Source: an uncultured Pelagibacteraceae bacterium
GTDB lineage: Bacteria > Pseudomonadota > Alphaproteobacteria > Pelagibacterales > Pelagibacteraceae
Assembly: GCA_902609855.1 (NCBI GenBank)
Contig: CACLTL010000005.1
Coordinates: forward strand, 1-63,062
Length of the DNA: 63,062 nucleotides
Direction of reading: 5' to 3'
Made by a program: the position numbers and the translations under genes. Each line of letters opens with the position of its first letter. Positions within the stretch are counted from its first letter, which is position 1. The notes under the pieces are model-generated. The model searched no databases. It was not told the DNA's origin and saw only the letters and a list, made by a program, of their open reading frames with translations. This document shows, piece by piece, positions 62,913-63,062 of the stretch.

Positions 62913-63062
62913 ATGAAAATTAATACCAAGGATTTTATTAAATTTGAAAAACAAATTATCTTAAAAAAAATTGGTATTTTGGGTCAAAAGAAAATTAAAA
63001 ATGCAAAAATTTTGATAATTGGTATGGGTGGACTCGGATGTCCACTTTTAACTTATCTTGCA
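62913..63062 (+). CDS. MoeB/ThiF/HesA-family adenylyltransferase (partial)
   Basis: A frame opens at the ATG at 62913 and runs off the window after 50 codons. FEKQIILKKIGILGQKKIKNAKILIIGMGGLGCPLLTYLA matches the start of E1-like sulfur-carrier activating enzymes (RQxxLxxxGxxGQxKLxxAxVLxxGxGGLGxPxxxYL). MoeB or ThiF cannot be told apart from this part. Confidence 0.85.
   Translation, partial: MKINTKDFIKFEKQIILKKIGILGQKKIKNAKILIIGMGGLGCPLLTYLA

Overview
The window is a gene-dense, very AT-rich piece of bacterial chromosome with small or overlapping intergenic spaces. Every cue points to a streamlined alphaproteobacterium of the SAR11 / Pelagibacterales type: Lys/Asn/Ile-rich proteins, the rpsT-dnaA-dnaN-gyrB block, the mutM-ubiE-ubiB-coaBC-dut block, ChvG/ChvI and RegB/RegA two-component systems, and a tsaE-amgK-murU run. 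I see no rRNA, tRNA, transposase, phage gene or CRISPR array. The lineage call is inference from gene order and composition, not from a marker-gene search.

Layout. 1-5.9 kb (+): tail of rpsA, ihfB, pyrF, then trpF-trpB-trpA-accD-folC, mostly overlapping. 5.9-11.0 kb (-): thioredoxin, exonuclease I, RmuC, a J1-crystallin-like ADP-ribosylglycohydrolase, RlmN and a small protein with a structured leader. 11.1-14.8 kb (+): small membrane proteins, a flavodoxin-fold reductase, an FAA-family hydrolase, a 36-residue basic protein, an SRAP protein and a TauD-type dioxygenase. 14.8-17.0 kb (-): purK, purE, a 39-residue basic protein and a YbgC-type thioesterase. 17.1-25.5 kb: lipoprotein, metallo-beta-lactamase-fold hydrolase, a Lys/Arg-rich coiled-coil protein, cyclopropane fatty acid synthase, a DapA-like lyase, a GT9 glycosyltransferase, a membrane J-domain protein and oligopeptidase B. 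25.5-36 kb: Hsp20 with a probable heat-shock promoter and RNA thermometer, a purine permease and purine phosphoribosyltransferase pair, AlkA-like glycosylase, an EamA exporter, MsrA, a sulfurtransferase and an RND efflux pair. 36-46 kb: nuclease, VanZ, GpmA, the MurU/AmgK cell-wall recycling genes, AhcY, ChvG/ChvI and PolA. 46-52.9 kb: an orphan ABC ATPase, BioY, RegA, a three-gene polyamine operon, RegB. 52.9-58 kb (-): gyrB, dnaN, dnaA, rpsT. 58.1-63.06 kb: mutM, then ubiE, ubiB, coaBC, dut and the start of a MoeB/ThiF gene.

How the genes work together. The trp genes make the last steps of tryptophan, but TrpB carries several changes at normally near-invariant active-site positions. The decarboxylase, deoxyhypusine-synthase-like enzyme and ureohydrolase form a plausible polyamine route (putrescine to homospermidine) sitting exactly between the genes of the RegB/RegA redox regulator. 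The NCS2 permease and the phosphoribosyltransferase make an import-and-salvage pair for purine bases. The strongest non-coding signals are a ROSE-like thermometer in front of hsp20, a hairpin-rich leader at 11.01-11.09 kb, a strong plus-strand terminator in the dnaA-rpsT gap with no plus-strand gene to serve, and an attenuator-like hairpin in front of the polyamine operon. No single obviously new defence or mobile system was found; the most unusual items are the TrpBA pair, the Lys/Arg-rich coiled-coil protein and these RNA elements.
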